The position numbers were made by a program, and so were the translations under genes. Below, one piece after another: positions 61,513-64,000 of a stretch of DNA of 64,000 bases (within the stretch, counting starts at the first letter, position 1; the number at the start of each line of letters is the position of its first letter). The notes under the pieces are model-generated. The model saw only the letters and a program-made list of their open reading frames with translations, was not told the DNA's origin and ran no database searches. This stretch comes from Humibacillus sp. DSM 29435 (GTDB lineage: Bacteria; Actinomycetota; Actinomycetes; Actinomycetales; Dermatophilaceae): contig NZ_MAST01000002.1 of assembly GCF_001758225.1 (NCBI RefSeq), positions 1 to 64,000 on the forward strand, written 5' to 3'.

Positions 61513-63445
61513 GGCGTTCTCCAGACGGGGGTAAGGCAAGATCGAACGGAACACGAAGGACGGGCACGCTGGCCGTAGGTAAGCCGGGCCGGGTGGGCGG
61601 GGTGGCCCTGGAAACCCAGAACCTGGGCCGGGGTAGGCCGGGCGGGCCGGCAGAACCTCAGCGTCGGCGCGGCGGCGCCTCCGGTCGCAAACGCCGTCGT
61701 CGACAGGCCGATCGGCCGATCGGCCGCCATGGCAGACGGGAGTCTGAAAATGCGGAACCCGGTGACGTTGACCGTGACCAGTGCGGGGGACTGCGACAGC
61801 CCGGACCGGGCACCGTCATCGCCGGGTCGCGTGGGGAAATGGCGCCTGCTGGTCTTGGTCATGCCGACTCCGACACGCAAACCGAGTCGCAGGGACCTGG
61901 CCGCGGTCTGACAGGTGCCGCGACGGAGGTGCCCGAGGTCGAGGAGGCATGCGGGCAGAGCGGGCTTCAGCTCAGAAGCGCTGCGGGAACCCGCGTGCAC
62001 GGGAGGGGAAGGATTCATGGGCTGACCCTGAGGGTGCGATCACCCGAGTGCTCGGCGTGAGCGAATGCTCATCAAGTTCGGCAGCGGACGGCCGTCCTCA
62101 TTCCAAGCTGGTTGATTGGCTCAACACCTCTGACGGTACTCCGTGACTGGCCAGACAGCGCCATGCGGGGGCGGCCCCGATGCTATGCGTCGCTGCGTGG
62201 AGATGCGCCGCGACGTCTAGGAAGGCAAGCGAGGCACCCGGCGGCGACGGATGGGCGCCGATACTTGTTCCCAAAGTTCGAGCCGTCGCTGCGGGCGCCC
62301 CACCGGACGCGTTCGTCAGCACGACGCTTGCAGGCTTCTGCCCAACGATCGGGACGTGCCTGCCGGACACGTCCAAGAGCGCCGACCCCAATGAAGCGGG
62401 CGAACCCGGCGTATTGACATCCCCTGTTGGGCGGTGACAGCCTGCCAGGTAAGCCGCAGGCTCTGGTGGTGTTGCCTGGACCTGGCAACCTTATTGGTCG
62501 ACAAGACGTAAGGCGGGACGAGGTCTTTCTGATGGTGATACACCGCTCCGCCTACAGCAGGTCCTCGTACGTGCTGCTGCCCATAGCAGCACCCACCGGT
62601 GGCATCCCCAGGACGCCTGGCCCTCGCCTCGACGCCACCCTAGACACGCGCCCGACCACGTCGTAGACCCGGCCGGCCTGCTTCGGGGTGAGTCCCCTCC
62701 GGATGCCCTTCTCCCAGGATTCGAATCAGCGCCACAGGCGTCGTTCACTGCGGTCGCGCCGTTAACCAAGGCACCTCGCGTTACCTGTGCACCGCCTCGC
62801 GTCGGCTTCTCCCCGTTGCCAGGCACCGACCACCACATCACCGATCCCTACACTCGTCACAGGTGCGCAAACGCCGTTAGAATCGTAAGGCTGGGTTCCC
62901 AGCAGGTCCGAAACGGGGCTGGCCGTCCGCTGCCGGTCTCAGGAGCAACCGCTCCCTTTCGGACGGCTCGGTGATCACCGTCCGTCAGGATCACCTATGT
63001 ACCCCAGGCCCGTCGCCCAACTCCTCAAATCGACCGCGCCCCCAGCCTCCCCGCGGGACCCGAGGGCTACCCCCGCTCCGGCCTCGGACTCGCTCAGCTA
63101 CGACGACTGGATCCGGGACGACTGGGTGCGCTCGAGCTGTCCATCCCTTCGCTCGGGCACAGCCAACTACCCGGCCGAGGAGCCGCCCGGGACGGGCTAA
63201 TGAGGGTACCGCAGCGCGGTCGGAGCGCCGTACGACGCGTCGTGGGCGCGGTCGTGATCGCGCACGGACGGGCCGGGGCGCTGCCCCGGTGGACCGGGCA
63301 GGTCCTGGTGGCGCTGGCGCCCGTGCTCACGGCTTCGGTCCAGATGCTCTGCGCCGGCGTTCGAGATCTCGCCTTCGTCGGCATGGGCTGTCACTGCCGA
63401 CGCGCCCCCGCCCCAGCCGCACGGCCACTGAATGAAGCCTCGTCC
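61513..63445. other. 1.9-kb stretch without recognised gene
   Basis: Neither strand shows a coding sequence I recognise. A minus-strand frame from about 62731 to 62556 reads FESWEKGIRRGLTPKQAGR and then VYDVVGRVSRV, mildly protein-like, but a stop directly precedes it and no start fits. The region is probably decayed sequence and the upstream region of the slipin cluster. Confidence 0.4.
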
Positions 63446-63640
63446 ATGTACACGCTTGACTTCAAGAACGTCACCAAGAGCTACGGGCACCAGGCCGTCG
63501 TCGACTTGCTCACGTTCATCGTGCAGCCCGGGCGTGTCACAGGTTTCCTGGGGCCTAACGGCGCCGGGAACCCAAGGTAATAAAGATCCTGCTCGACCTG
63601 GCCAAAGCCGATCAAGGGCGCCACGATCGGTCTTGATGCG
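63446..63640 (+). pseudogene. Truncated ABC-transporter ATPase remnant
   Basis: From ATG 63446 the frame reads YTLDFKNVTKSYGHQAVVDLLTFIVQPGRVTGFLGPNGAG, the N-terminal part of an ABC ATPase of the ABC-2 or drug-export type, but then NPR and stop replace the expected KSTTM of Walker A. The next codons in another frame read KILLDLAKADQGR, the expected continuation. So an indel or substitution destroys the P-loop and nothing of the Walker B, signature or D-loop follows. A dead fragment. Confidence 0.75.
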
Positions 63641-63647
63641 GATGCGC

Positions 63648-64000
63648 TTATGGTGACGTCTCGCCGCGGACATTGCTTCGGGGCCGCGTGGTCTGGCTGA
63701 CGTGGGGTTTGATGCACCAAGCGAGGGACTGACGCTGGTCAGTGGTGAGGGTGGCTGCGAACTGGCGGGCGGCAGCGGGGTACTGGTGTGCCTCGGGTGA
63801 GGACGGAGCGGCGTTGGCGTGACCTTGAGCGACATGGGTCCAGATCCATGCGACGGCGTGGTTCTGGCTGGCGGCCAGGGTGCCGGGGCGGTGGGCGCGC
63901 GCCCATTGGGTGAACCACAGTTGAGTGGTCGCGAGTCGACGGACCTGGTTCTCCAGGTGGCGGTAGTCGCGTCCGTCCAACGCCCGGGCGGCGACGGCGA
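63648..64000 (-). CDS. Unidentified protein, partial at right edge
   Basis: A frame open to the right edge of the window, so the gene begins beyond base 64000. The visible ~116 residues (VAARALDGRDYRHLENQVRRLATTQLWFTQWARAHR, ..., AATLTTDQRQSLAWCIKPHVSQ) look helical and rich in charged and aromatic residues. I do not recognise a family; possible sources include a plasmid or transposon protein or a regulator. It is downstream of and opposite to the ABC remnant, so this edge may be another accessory zone. Confidence 0.4.
   Translation of the reverse strand, partial: AVAARALDGRDYRHLENQVRRLATTQLWFTQWARAHRPGTLAASQNHAVAWIWTHVAQGHANAAPSSPEAHQYPAAARQFAATLTTDQRQSLAWCIKPHVSQTTRPRSNVRGETSP

Noticed and set aside
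62718-62740. A tRNA T-loop-like sequence (GGATTCGAATC) hinting at an attachment site.
   Set aside because: The flanking bases cannot form a T-stem and no other tRNA arm is present on either strand.

Overview
The window is high-G+C DNA with dense, often 4-nt-overlapping genes, actinobacterial codon use and actinobacterial family choices: GTP-type PEP carboxykinase, GAF-ANTAR proteins, slipin-phosphoketolase-P3A ATPase clusters, PPK2 kinases, and a sugar ABC operon without its own ATPase. It is most likely chromosome of a Micrococcales-type actinomycete (Intrasporangiaceae-like is my best guess, not proven). No rRNA, tRNA or CRISPR array was found.

Region 1 (1-11.7 kb): the 3' end of a MutS-family ATPase, a universal stress protein, an acyl-CoA ligase, a small winged-helix regulator, then a plus-strand cluster of slipin, phosphoketolase, proton-type P-ATPase and GH65 phosphorylase. 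Region 2 (11.8-26.5 kb): housekeeping and metabolic genes. These are an M28 peptidase remnant, MOSC and DUF1348 proteins, a secreted DUF1906 protein with three near-identical repeats, a PPK2 kinase, an orphan antitoxin beside an MFS exporter, serA, a LacI-controlled sugar ABC operon with an esterase, and an FAD oxidoreductase.

Region 3 (26.7-34.1 kb) is the most interesting part. It is a lower-G+C accessory island bounded by two directly repeated ~114-bp sequences. A six-gene overlapping minus-strand operon encodes an acyl-carrier-like protein, a divergent thymidylate-synthase-fold protein, an AcpS-type phosphopantetheinyl transferase, an XRE regulator, an ImmA/IrrE metallopeptidase carrying a chagasin-like (I42) C-terminal domain, and a papain-like C1 peptidase. 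Facing it are a MazG-thymidylate kinase fusion and a protein resembling the 5-hmdU DNA kinase helical-domain family. The parts list resembles the phage thymidine-hypermodification toolkit, with an added carrier-protein branch and a protease/inhibitor pair. The integrated function is my inference.

Region 4 (34.3-39 kb) is a decay zone (DoxD-like, SigJ-like and TetR-like remnants) among intact MarR/NAD(P)-binding and VOC genes. Region 5 (39-54 kb) holds a PRC-barrel protein, pckG, a sugar porter, two ANTAR proteins, a general stress protein, a second PRC-barrel protein, beta-phosphoglucomutase plus a second GH65, 6-phosphogluconate dehydrogenase, a STAS protein, a frameshifted PPK2 and a histidine phosphatase. 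Region 6 (54.3-61.5 kb) is an inverted, enlarged second copy of the Region 1 cluster with a class I aldolase inserted between phosphoketolase and ATPase. The last 2.5 kb holds only an ABC-ATPase remnant and an unidentified gene running off the right edge.

Taken together, the duplicated clusters suggest a phosphate-based energy-saving module. GH65 phosphorolysis and beta-PGM would give glucose-6-P, Gnd would feed the pentose phosphates, phosphoketolase would make acetyl-P, PPK2 would use polyphosphate, and the P3A ATPase and slipin would act at the membrane, alongside general stress proteins.
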